From an uncultured Veillonella sp. (GTDB taxonomy: Bacteria; Bacillota; Negativicutes; Veillonellales; Veillonellaceae): 12,634 bases of DNA. The position numbers and the translations under genes are program-made. The notes below the pieces were generated by a model. It searched no databases and was not told the DNA's origin. It was given only the letters and a program-made list of their open reading frames with translations. Positions 5,841 through 12,562 of the stretch are shown one piece after another. The stretch lies in assembly GCA_900556785.1 (NCBI GenBank), contig USQK01000052.1, positions 1 through 12,634 of the forward strand. Direction: 5' to 3'. Each line of letters begins with the position of its first letter. Within the stretch, counting starts at the first letter, position 1.

Positions 5841-7283
5841 TTAGATTATGTAATCGTCAGAATCTTCTTTTTTAGGTTTTTTGTAAATTTCTTTTACACC
5901 AGCCATCTCGATAAGTTCCTCACTGAGAGCATCTTCATCATCTGTATTAAGCATGGAGTAGAAGGCCCAGAGAATAACGAACCAAATTGGTGTAAACAAG
6001 AGGGCAATTCGAGTGTCTTCGTTTAAGGCGAGAATACCTAGAATGAAAACAAAGAATGCAAGGATGATGTAATTCATCACTGGGAATAGAGGCATTTTGA
6101 ATTTAGATTGTGCCGCTAATTCTGGATTTTTCTTGCGATATTTAAGGTGACAAATAACCATCATTGCCCAAATAAATATGAAGCAGAATGTAGAGATAGA
6201 TGTAATCATAACGAATACTGCTTCTGGCATTACATAGTTGAGTACAACTGTAATTAATAGTACTGCAGCGGAGAAAATAGTTGCTTGGTATGGTACACTG
6301 CTGTGTGTTAAGCGACGCATAGAGCTTGGCGCATGACCGCGTTTTGCAAGGGCATAAATCATACGGCCTGTACTAAAGATACCAGAGTTTGTAGCAGATG
6401 CAGCAGATGTAAGAACTACGAAGTTTACGATGCCTGCAGCTGCTGCAATACCAACTGCTGTAAATACGGCCACAAATGGGCTAGCAGATGGGTTGACGGC
6501 TGTCCAAGGATAAATGCTCATGATGATAGCCAAAGAGCCCACATAGAACAAAATAATGCGTAATGGAATATTGTTAATCGCCATAGGGATAACCTTTTCA
6601 GGATCCTCTGTTTCACCAGCTGTTAAACCTACGAGCTCGATACCTGTGAAAGCGAAAACAACCATTTGGAATGATAAGATAAAGCCCATCGTTCCGTTCG
6701 GGAACCAGCCCCCATAATTCCACATATTACTAAAGGCGGCAACGCCTACATCTGTAGTAAAACCTGTGACAATCATGATGATACCGATGATGATGAGGGA
6801 GATGATGGCAATTACCTTAATCAAGGCAAACCAGAACTCCATTTCACCGAAGTATTTTACGGCTGTTAAGTTCATTAATAGCAATGCCACTAAGACGACA
6901 AGGGCGGGTATCCATTGAGGTAGCCACGGTATCCAGAACTGCATATAGAGGCCTACGGCTGTTAAATCGGCCATGGCTAGTGAAAGCCAACAGAACCAGT
7001 ATGTCCATCCTGTGATAAAGGCTGCTCGATCACCTAAATAATCTTCTACGAAATCGATAAAAGAGTGGTGATTCAAGTTGGATAATAACAATTCACCTAA
7101 TGCTCTCATGATGAAGAAGCAGATAATACCTGTAATAAGGTAGGCGAAAATAATGGATGGACCTGCCAAGTGAATGGCACGACCGGAGCCTAAGAACAAG
7201 CCTGTACCGATGGCACCGCCGATGGCGAGTAACTGTACGTGCCGATTCTTAAGGCCCCGTTTTAACTGATGCGTATCAGACAT
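5841..7283 (-). CDS. cycA: CycA-like amino acid permease (Ala/Gly/Ser type, APC superfamily)
   Basis: Cytoplasmic-membrane amino acid-proton symporter of the AAT family, 480 residues and about twelve membrane helices. From memory it follows E. coli CycA (D-Ala/D-Ser/Gly importer) block by block: NRHVQLLAIGGAIGTGLFLGS at about 13-33, RALGELLLSN, ITGWTYWFCW, KYFGEMEFWFALIKVIAI, VFAFTGIELVGLTAGETEDPEK, VNFVVLTSAASATNSGIFST, then FTPIWF near the C-terminus. The first block contains the GxG substrate-binding turn of helix 1 (GAIGTG, residues 23-28). The C-terminus is a charged cytoplasmic tail (DEDALSEELIEMAG...KKPKKEDSDD). Close CycA likeness supports small neutral amino acids including D-alanine, but paralogues such as ProY or AnsP cannot be fully excluded. 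AGAGGT precedes the ATG at 7281-7283. A promoter and a leader hairpin lie upstream. Confidence 0.9.
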   Translation of the reverse strand: MSDTHQLKRGLKNRHVQLLAIGGAIGTGLFLGSGRAIHLAGPSIIFAYLITGIICFFIMRALGELLLSNLNHHSFIDFVEDYLGDRAAFITGWTYWFCWLSLAMADLTAVGLYMQFWIPWLPQWIPALVVLVALLLMNLTAVKYFGEMEFWFALIKVIAIISLIIIGIIMIVTGFTTDVGVAAFSNMWNYGGWFPNGTMGFILSFQMVVFAFTGIELVGLTAGETEDPEKVIPMAINNIPLRIILFYVGSLAIIMSIYPWTAVNPSASPFVAVFTAVGIAAAAGIVNFVVLTSAASATNSGIFSTGRMIYALAKRGHAPSSMRRLTHSSVPYQATIFSAAVLLITVVLNYVMPEAVFVMITSISTFCFIFIWAMMVICHLKYRKKNPELAAQSKFKMPLFPVMNYIILAFFVFILGILALNEDTRIALLFTPIWFVILWAFYSMLNTDDEDALSEELIEMAGVKEIYKKPKKEDSDDYII

Positions 7284-7321
7284 AGTAAGGACCTCTTTTC
7301 TACAAACTATCTACAAATATA

Positions 7322-7347
7322 AAAAGCCATGGATGACCATAGCTTTT
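7322..7347 (-). promoter_or_regulatory. Terminator-like hairpin in the permease leader
   Basis: On the minus strand, AAAAGCTATGG, loop TCAT, then CCATGGCTTTT gives an 11-bp stem with one U-G wobble, followed by T-rich sequence (TTATATTTG). It sits in the 5' leader, between the predicted start near 7373 and the start codon at 7283, so it could be an attenuator. I see no T-box, glycine riboswitch or leader peptide around it. Confidence 0.5.
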
Positions 7348-7379
7348 ATAATCTATAGAATCAATAAAACTATTTTCTT

Positions 7380-7408
7380 ATAATACAGTATCTATTACAA
7401 AAAGTCAA
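7380..7408 (-). promoter_or_regulatory. cycA: Sigma-A promoter of the CycA-like permease gene
   Basis: On the minus strand TTGACT (7408-7403), exactly 17 bp, then TATTAT (7385-7380). The expected transcript starts near 7373 and carries a leader of about 90 nt that contains the hairpin at 7322-7347. Confidence 0.68.
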
Positions 7409-7517
7409 ATGTATTTATACAGTGGACACATAGGAAAAAATAGTATTATTAATATACAAATAAAAGAAAAATTATTCATTTTAAGAGAATACTTAGCCTT
7501 AAAAGATTTCTAAAATT

Positions 7518-7526
7518 TGCTATAAT
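7518..7526 (+). promoter_or_regulatory. Extended -10 promoter of the NimA-like gene
   Basis: TGCTATAAT at 7518-7526 is a perfect extended -10 (TG-n-TATAAT). No good -35 stands 16-18 bp upstream (TTAAAA at 7499-7504 at best), which extended -10 promoters tolerate. The rest of the 284-bp gap between the divergent start codons is AT-rich and shows nothing else I recognise. Confidence 0.65.
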
Positions 7527-7567
7527 GATACATAGATTATTTTTTACGTAAAACTGTGGAGACTATT

Positions 7568-8080
7568 ATGAGACGACAAGATCGCAAGGTTACAGATATA
7601 GATGAAATTAAGGGCATTTTAAATAGCACTCGTATCATTCACCTAGGCATGATGGATGGTGATTACCCTTACGTGGTACCCTTACATTTTGGATATGAAT
7701 TTATAGATGAGGTACTTTATATCTATGTACATGGCCATTATGAGGGGAAAAAGTTTAGTTTGATTCAAGCGAATCCACATGTATTTATTGAAATTGATGG
7801 TAGCGATGAAGCCCTCGTTTCAGGTGGAGATATACCATGTAAATATAGCTCGGTTTACTCTAGTGTGATGGGGCGTGGAGAGGCTACCTATTTAGAGGCT
7901 ATTGATGAAAAGTCTCATGGCTTACAAGTATTGATGAAACATCAGACAGGTCGTGAGTTTACTTTTACGGAAGCCATGGTAAACTCTGTGGGCGTAGTTC
8001 AAATTAAAATTGTCGACTATACGGCCAAAAGACGAAGACAACTTGAACAAGATGTTATTATGCCTCCATTAATTAAATAA
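7568..8080 (+). CDS. Pyridoxamine 5'-phosphate oxidase-like (NimA-type) flavin-binding protein
   Basis: Soluble split-barrel FMN-binding protein of 170 residues, of the family that includes NimA nitroimidazole-resistance reductases; substrate unknown. Start chosen at ATG 7568 because GGAG lies at 7558-7561, six bases before; the in-frame GTG at 7556 has no such site. The N-terminus MRRQDRKVTDIDEIKGIL (1-18), the strand HLGMMDGDYPYVVPLHFGY, then LYIYVHGHYEGKKFSLI form the usual NimA-like opening with the H-G-x-x-x-G-K-K phosphate-side turn. A middle SSVMGRGEATYL strand and a C-terminal VGVVQIKIVDYTAKRR complete the barrel. The K-A/T-A-K-R-R ending is typical of this group. It is divergent from the permease and monocistronic, ending at a hairpin. 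Resistance function cannot be claimed from sequence. Confidence 0.88.
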   Translation: MRRQDRKVTDIDEIKGILNSTRIIHLGMMDGDYPYVVPLHFGYEFIDEVLYIYVHGHYEGKKFSLIQANPHVFIEIDGSDEALVSGGDIPCKYSSVYSSVMGRGEATYLEAIDEKSHGLQVLMKHQTGREFTFTEAMVNSVGVVQIKIVDYTAKRRRQLEQDVIMPPLIK

Positions 8081-8089
8081 TGATACAAC

Positions 8090-8135
8090 AATCCTATTGA
8101 ACTCTATTATGATATAGCGTTCAGTAGGATTTTTT
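8090..8135 (+). terminator. Intrinsic terminator after the NimA-like gene
   Basis: A 13-bp stem AATCCTATTGAAC (8090-8102) with GTTCAGTAGGATT (8119-8131), one G-U pair, an inner CTAT/ATAG pairing in the loop, and a six-T run overlapping the end of the right arm. It begins 9 bp after the stop codon. Confidence 0.88.
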
Positions 8136-8212
8136 ATATCGAACCTAAGCATTAGATACATTATTTGGTTATGACGATGCTTTCACAAAAGGAAAGATAA
8201 AAGTTTTATGAA

Positions 8213-8226
8213 GTAGCTGGAGCTAC
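8213..8226. repeat. Short perfect inverted repeat upstream of the secreted-protein pair
   Basis: GTAGCTGGAGCTAC: 6-bp arms with a GG centre. It lies just upstream of a candidate promoter (TTGATT 8239-8244, weak TATATC 8263-8268 with 18 bp spacing), where an operator would be expected. It could equally be chance. Confidence 0.35.
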
Positions 8227-8238
8227 AGAATAGGTTTC

Positions 8239-8268
8239 TTGATTCTGATATAAATAAGAAAATATATC
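8239..8268 (+). promoter_or_regulatory. Candidate promoter for the DUF4367-like gene pair
   Basis: TTGATT at 8239-8244 is a fair -35. The -10 is less clear: TATATC at 8263-8268 (18-bp spacing) or a later AT-rich box. A promoter is needed here because a strong terminator precedes. Confidence 0.38.
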
Positions 8269-8317
8269 ATTATATGTGTGAAGTATATTATAAAATTTTA
8301 TAAGACAGAGAGAGAAT

Positions 8318-8983
8318 ATGAGAAAATTAATATGTAACTCCATTTTGGCTGCTATAGCTGCTGGGTTATTATCTGTAGGAATGGCCACAGCAGAAACGGT
8401 AGATACTCCTGATACTACAGATCAGGCTGGATCCACTAAAACACTTAAGCTAGGACATAACTTTAAAAATGTTGAGCCTAGAATGGATACCCTACAGTGG
8501 CACTTTCATGATTGGCCTATAGAGAATACACAAAAGGCTCATACTTTTGAGGGACAACTAAAAGAGGCAGTTCAGAAGCTTCCATATGAAGTTAAGGCAC
8601 CTAGTTATATCCCTTATGGTTATGAAATCTATACAGTGCGGCAAGACAAAAATGATGTATTAGAGGTTGTATATTTTATAAAAAATTCCCAAACATATCG
8701 AGTTGGGAAGAGAAACTCTGGTAGTATTTTCGTTTATAGAATGGGCTATTCAGTGAACGATGTAAAAGATGTACCGTATGTTCCCGGTGAGTATAAGGAC
8801 TTTGAATGGTCTGAACAAGGTGAATCTGGCGAAGTCTTTTACACCGGGGATCCAGCAGCACAACTAATTCGCAGCATTACGTGGACAAAAGACGGTATGG
8901 CATATTCCTTATTATTCTTAGAATCTGTGAAATCAGTTGATGCTGAATTCTATAAGGAACATGTGGAGCCTATAAAAATGTAG
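8318..8983 (+). CDS. Secreted protein with one DUF4367-like module
   Basis: Exported protein of 221 residues, function unknown. Signal peptide: MRK, hydrophobic 8-22, predicted cleavage after ATA (residue 25); no lipobox. A polar linker to about 80 is followed by one module at about 88-220: VKAPSYIPYGYEIY (92-105), NDVLEVVYF (112-120), SIFVYRMGYSV (136-146), an E-W-S-E-x-G-x-S-G-E turn (163-172), then RSITWTKDGMAYSLLF (185-200) and a closing helix AEFYKEHVEPIK. The P-x-Y-(I/L)-P-x-G-Y opening and W-x-K-D-G/N-x-A-Y-x-L strand are what I associate with DUF4367 domains. The module is clearly paralogous to the C-terminal half of the next protein. The ribosome site (AGAGAGAG just before the ATG) is weaker than that of the next gene. 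No terminator separates the two, so an operon is likely. Confidence 0.85.
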   Translation: MRKLICNSILAAIAAGLLSVGMATAETVDTPDTTDQAGSTKTLKLGHNFKNVEPRMDTLQWHFHDWPIENTQKAHTFEGQLKEAVQKLPYEVKAPSYIPYGYEIYTVRQDKNDVLEVVYFIKNSQTYRVGKRNSGSIFVYRMGYSVNDVKDVPYVPGEYKDFEWSEQGESGEVFYTGDPAAQLIRSITWTKDGMAYSLLFLESVKSVDAEFYKEHVEPIKM

Positions 8984-9051
8984 ATAGCTCACGTAGTGAC
9001 TTACTTGGAATAAAGGGGAAACGTATGTAACCCGCTTAAAGAGGAGAGAAT

Positions 9052-10365
9052 ATGAAGAAAATAATAACATCTGCTATTTTATGTGCCGCGATGGCTACTG
9101 CAGTAAGCGCCTTTGGCGTACAGCCAGTTAGTGCTACATACCCATTAATCGATAAAAATGGTAATACCGTTCCTGTTGAACGAGATGTAGATGATAAAAA
9201 TCTCATCGATGATAATAAAAAACTCGCTGATCGTTATCGTTGGTATGATCAAGTTGATGATTATGATTTAGTTAATACTAATATTGAGAGTACCGCGCAG
9301 GAATTTGGCTATCCTATACAAGTTCCGTCTTATATGCCTAAGGATTATGCAGTACGTGATGTAAAGGCCAAGGATCATGACGTATTAGAAATCGTTTATA
9401 CAGAAACGGGCCGTGATGGAGAATTTGGTCCGAAATTAACCTTCTCTAATACAGATATTGTATATCGCATGGGGTGGGCTATCGATACAGTGGTAACACC
9501 TATATTAGAAAAGACAAATTACAACGCTAAGGATGCAGTTAGCTTTACTACCCCTAATGGGATCGCTGTACATACGTTAGGTTATAGTAAAGACGCTATT
9601 CAAATTGCTTATTGGAAAAAAGATAATAAAGTTTATATGCTCTACTTTGCTTCTTCAAGGAACCAAAGCTTTGTAAGCAAAATTGTAGACTCTGTAGGTC
9701 CTGTGAGTAACGTAGCCATTGATGATACTCGACTACGTGGTGACCGCAATGATGAGCAACATATTGAAGAACCTGTTAAACAAAAGGTTGAAATAGATTG
9801 GCCTCCTTATGAAACGATTGGGTTGCCATTGCGTACACATACGAATTCTGTGTGGCCTATACTTACCAGCAAAACCATCGGTCTACCTAGCGGTGTAATC
9901 AATGCATCTCATAAGGTGTCCTATGACGTATCTGTACCAAGTTATTTACCGCTTGGCTATACATACTATGCTACACATTTTTATGACAATGATGTATTAG
10001 AAACTGTATATTGGAAGCAAGGTAAAGAGTATCAAGAACGCAGTGGCCGTTGGGTAACTCATACGATGGTCTTCCGCATGAGCTACTCTATGGACACCGT
10101 ATGGCCTGAAGAATATATCCCATGGGAGTACCATGACGTACAGTGGAGCGACTCCACTCCAATAGGGGAGGTTCAATATACAGGGGATGTAGATAAGGGC
10201 TTAGTACGCAGTGTTACGTGGTACAAGGATAATATGGCGTATTTCTTGTTCTTCCAAGTGCCTGTGAAAGCATCTGAAGCAGACTTTTATAGAAATCATG
10301 TAGTGCCATTAAAAGATATCGATCCAAGTCGTACAGACTTAATTGGTGTAAAAACAATTCGTTAA
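9052..10365 (+). CDS. Secreted protein with two DUF4367-like modules
   Basis: Exported 437-residue protein, paralogue of its upstream neighbour. Signal peptide MKKIITSAIL..., cleavage after VSA at residue 28 (an earlier site after residue 20 is possible). Module 1, about 86-217: IQVPSYMPKDYAVRD, HDVLEIVYTE, DIVYRMGWAID, IQIAYWKKDNKVYMLYFAS. An acidic linker (about 224-250) leads to module 2, about 288-421: VSVPSYLPLGYTYYA, NDVLETVYW, MVFRMSYSMDTV, EVQYTGD, RSVTWYKDNMAYFLFF, ADFYRNHVVPLK. Module 2 matches the upstream protein across its whole length, including the GEV-x-YTGD and FY-x-x-HV-x-P blocks, whereas module 1 is more diverged. AGAGGAG at 9040-9046 gives a strong ribosome site; the leader before the ATG (GAGAGAATATG) repeats that of the first gene. 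The module could be a surface or binding domain; no catalytic residues are evident. Confidence 0.88.
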   Translation: MKKIITSAILCAAMATAVSAFGVQPVSATYPLIDKNGNTVPVERDVDDKNLIDDNKKLADRYRWYDQVDDYDLVNTNIESTAQEFGYPIQVPSYMPKDYAVRDVKAKDHDVLEIVYTETGRDGEFGPKLTFSNTDIVYRMGWAIDTVVTPILEKTNYNAKDAVSFTTPNGIAVHTLGYSKDAIQIAYWKKDNKVYMLYFASSRNQSFVSKIVDSVGPVSNVAIDDTRLRGDRNDEQHIEEPVKQKVEIDWPPYETIGLPLRTHTNSVWPILTSKTIGLPSGVINASHKVSYDVSVPSYLPLGYTYYATHFYDNDVLETVYWKQGKEYQERSGRWVTHTMVFRMSYSMDTVWPEEYIPWEYHDVQWSDSTPIGEVQYTGDVDKGLVRSVTWYKDNMAYFLFFQVPVKASEADFYRNHVVPLKDIDPSRTDLIGVKTIR

Positions 10366-10382
10366 TACTAAATAGTAATAAA

Positions 10383-10436
10383 AAAAGAACCTATCTCCTA
10401 GATATTTTACTAATATCTTTAGAGATAGGTTCTTTT
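10383..10436. terminator. Bidirectional terminator between convergent genes
   Basis: Perfect 15-bp stem AAAAGAACCTATCTC (10383-10397) with GAGATAGGTTCTTTT (10422-10436), plus an inner partial stem in the loop (TAGATATT with AATATCTTTA). The A-run and T-run at the two ends make it work in both directions. The 99 bp from here to the permease stop are AT-rich and show nothing further. Confidence 0.88.
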
Positions 10437-10535
10437 AGTATATGTAATTTACATACAATTAGTTCTTAGCGTATTAGTGATTATAGCAATCAAATATTAG
10501 CTTTCATTAATAGCTTGATTATGAGCATACGTTAA

Positions 10536-11903
10536 TTAGAAGAATACGTAACGGATGATAACGAGAACCGCCAATACGTACATAATCCAGTTAACTTCTT
10601 TTGCACGGCCTGCAATGATTTTGAGTAGAGGGTATGCAATAAGACCTGCAGAGATACCGTTAGCGATGCTGTATGTGAACGGCATTAATACGATAACGAG
10701 GAATGCAGGGAAGCCTTCTGTCCAATCATCGAAGTCGATGTTGCGAATGGCACCTAACATGAGGGCACCTACGATGATAAGAACAGGAGATGTGGCTGCA
10801 TTTGGAACCAAGGATACCAATGGAGCCAAGAATAAGCAAATTAGGAAAAGTACGCCTGTTGTGACAGCTGTTAAACCTGTACGGCCGCCAGCCCCTACAC
10901 CTGCCGCACTTTCAACGAAAGCCGTAATTGTAGAAGTACCGAGTAATGCACCGGCACTAACACCGATAGCATCTACGGTCATGGCTTTACCAAGACCCGG
11001 GAATTTACCAGATTTAGGATCTGCGATTTTCGCCTCTGTAGCGGTACCAATCAAAGTGCCCATAGAGTCGAATAATTCTACAAATGTGAAGGAGAAAATA
11101 ATCGTAATTAAGCCCATGTGAAGAGCACCAGGAATATCTAATTGCAAGAATGCTGCTTTGGAGAAATCAGGAACGGCCAATACGGTGAAGTTCTCAGGCA
11201 TTGTGGAAAGGCCTGTCGCATAGGAGATGATTGTTGTTACTAAAACGCCGATCAAGAGGGAACCTTGAATTTTGCGAGCCATCAATAAAGCTGTAAAGAT
11301 GAGGCTGAATAGTGCTAACAATGTTTCACCACTGTGCAAATTACCAAGCGTTAAGAGTGCCTCAGATGCTGGAGGGACTAAATTACCATGTGTTTGTACA
11401 ACCTGACCTAAGGAGTTTGGAGACAAACTAATGGAGATGGCCATCAAGCCGGATAACTTCAAACCGATGATAGAAATGAAGAGACCGATACCAACGGTAA
11501 TGGCAATTTTCATGGAGGTAGGAATGCCTTCAACAATCATTTGTCGCACCGACGTAAGTGTTAATACGAGGAATACGAGACCTGAAATGAATACCGCACC
11601 TAATGCTGTTTGCCAAGATACGCCCATACCGAGAACTACAGTAAAGGAGTAAAATGCCAAGAGGCCAACTCCTGGAGCGAGAGCAATTGGGTAGTTTACG
11701 AATAAACCCATAGCAATCGTCACAAGACCTCCACCTAAGGCTGTGGCAATGAGGACCGCATCCTTATCCATACCTGCAAGACTAAGAATGTTTGGCGCCA
11801 AGAATAGGATGTACGCCATCGTGATAAACGTAGTGATACCTGCTAAAATTTCTGTTTTAACGGTTGTGCCACGCTCACTGAGTTGAAATAATTTATCTAA
11901 CAT
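10536..11903 (-). CDS. NCS2-family purine permease (AzgA/PbuG type)
   Basis: Cytoplasmic-membrane purine-proton symporter, 455 residues, with the 14-helix AzgA-like layout. Characteristic blocks: TTFITMAYILFLAPNIL (24-40), APGVGLLAFYSF (76-87), FTFVELFDSMGTLIGT (272-287), GTSTITAFVESAAG (322-335) followed by GGRTGLTAVTTG (339-350). E276 and E331 lie in the helices expected to line the substrate site. This supports adenine or guanine/hypoxanthine as substrate without deciding between them. Odd point: the helix-3 motif is usually APGMGLNAF; here V79 and L82 replace the Met and the well-conserved Asn. GGAGG lies ten bases before the ATG at 11901-11903. The short leader contains no purine riboswitch that I can recognise. 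It is divergent from the Rrf2 regulator. Confidence 0.92.
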   Translation of the reverse strand: MLDKLFQLSERGTTVKTEILAGITTFITMAYILFLAPNILSLAGMDKDAVLIATALGGGLVTIAMGLFVNYPIALAPGVGLLAFYSFTVVLGMGVSWQTALGAVFISGLVFLVLTLTSVRQMIVEGIPTSMKIAITVGIGLFISIIGLKLSGLMAISISLSPNSLGQVVQTHGNLVPPASEALLTLGNLHSGETLLALFSLIFTALLMARKIQGSLLIGVLVTTIISYATGLSTMPENFTVLAVPDFSKAAFLQLDIPGALHMGLITIIFSFTFVELFDSMGTLIGTATEAKIADPKSGKFPGLGKAMTVDAIGVSAGALLGTSTITAFVESAAGVGAGGRTGLTAVTTGVLFLICLFLAPLVSLVPNAATSPVLIIVGALMLGAIRNIDFDDWTEGFPAFLVIVLMPFTYSIANGISAGLIAYPLLKIIAGRAKEVNWIMYVLAVLVIIRYVFF

Positions 11904-11965
11904 TAGATAAAATCCTCCCTATATGAAATTAAAATCATACCTAAATAAAGATATTTCGATATATG

Positions 11966-12018
11966 TATAGTGTATCATATTTCCCACCATTTTTTGTATG
12001 AATTTGTGATATACTATT
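11966..12018. promoter_or_regulatory. Mirrored extended -10 elements of the divergent promoters
   Basis: TGATATACTATT at 12007-12018 (plus strand, toward the Rrf2 gene) and TGATACACTATA at 11977-11966 (minus strand, toward the permease) agree at 10 of 12 bases. Each contains a TG-A-TAYACT extended -10. Neither has a strong -35 at the right distance. The start-to-start distance of the two elements is 41 bp. They may be just promoters, or they may double as operator half-sites for the regulator. Confidence 0.5.
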
Positions 12019-12049
12019 AATATATTATGAATGATATAGAGGTTAACTT

Positions 12050-12469
12050 ATGAAAATATCTACAAAAGGGCGTTATGCCTTACGGATATTGGCGGATATT
12101 GCAGAACATGGAGTAGAAAAAAATGTACCAATTCGTGAGATTGCAGAACGCCAAGGATTTTCCGATAAATACTTAGAGGGGATTGTATCTCGCTTATCTT
12201 CCGCTGGCCTCGTTAAAAGTGGACGTGGTAAATACGGTGGATATCGCTTGGTGAAATTACCTGCTGAATACAATGTATATGAAATTTTATATGCTGCAGA
12301 GGACTCCATTGCTCTCGTATCTTGCTTAGAAGACGATGTAGAGCCATGTCCGATGTTTAACGATTGCTTGACTGCTCCATTGTGGCAGTACTTGCAAGAT
12401 GAATTCCGTCACGTTATGGAACGCGTATCCTTACAGGATGTAATGGATCACAAGTTTCCAACGGAATAA
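12050..12469 (+). CDS. Rrf2-family transcriptional regulator with IscR-like cysteines
   Basis: Cytoplasmic DNA-binding regulator of 139 residues. The N-terminus MKISTKGRYALRILADIAEH, the winged helix VPIREIAERQGFSDKYLEGI (27-46) and the wing SGRGKYGGYRL (57-67) are typical Rrf2. Three cysteines, C92, C100 and C106, form C-x7-C-x5-C in the loop where IscR has C92-x5-C98-x5-C104 for a [2Fe-2S] cluster. This supports an Fe-S, iron or redox sensor, while the wider first spacing means it need not be IscR itself; CymR-type sulfur regulators usually lack all three cysteines. AGAGG at 12038-12042 precedes the ATG by seven bases. The usual isc/suf partner genes are not visible before the window ends. 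It is divergent from the purine permease and followed by a terminator. Confidence 0.93.
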   Translation: MKISTKGRYALRILADIAEHGVEKNVPIREIAERQGFSDKYLEGIVSRLSSAGLVKSGRGKYGGYRLVKLPAEYNVYEILYAAEDSIALVSCLEDDVEPCPMFNDCLTAPLWQYLQDEFRHVMERVSLQDVMDHKFPTE

Positions 12470-12475
12470 ATGAGA

Positions 12476-12498
12476 GAGTCGCATATTATATGCGGCTC
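12476..12498 (+). terminator. Hairpin terminator after the Rrf2 gene
   Basis: GAGTCGCAT (12476-12484) pairs with ATGCGGCTC (12490-12498) with one U-G wobble and loop ATTAT, followed by TTATTTATA. The T-tract is broken, so it is weaker than the others here. Confidence 0.65.
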
Positions 12499-12514
12499 TT
12501 ATTTATATAGAATG

Positions 12515-12542
12515 TAAAAGTATCTTGTTATATATACTTTTA
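12515..12542 (+). repeat. Perfect 9-bp inverted repeat before the last ORF
   Basis: TAAAAGTAT (12515-12523) and ATACTTTTA (12534-12542) with a 10-bp loop. It ends seven bases before the ribosome site at 12549. It could be an operator or a leader hairpin for whatever gene starts at 12563. Confidence 0.4.
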
Positions 12543-12562
12543 TACATGAAAGGAGGCAACGA

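Noticed and set aside
7556..7567. GTG start for the NimA-like protein
   Set aside because: The GGAG at 7558-7561 would lie inside that start, whereas it is correctly placed for ATG 7568, where the family's usual N-terminus begins.
10555..11652. Plus-strand ORFs opposite the purine permease
   Set aside because: Antisense shadows of a well-supported membrane protein gene, with Pro/Thr/Arg-rich translations and no ribosome sites.
11904..12049. Purine riboswitch upstream of the purine permease
   Set aside because: I cannot find the conserved junction and loop sequences, and the leader from the likely start is too short for aptamer plus expression platform.
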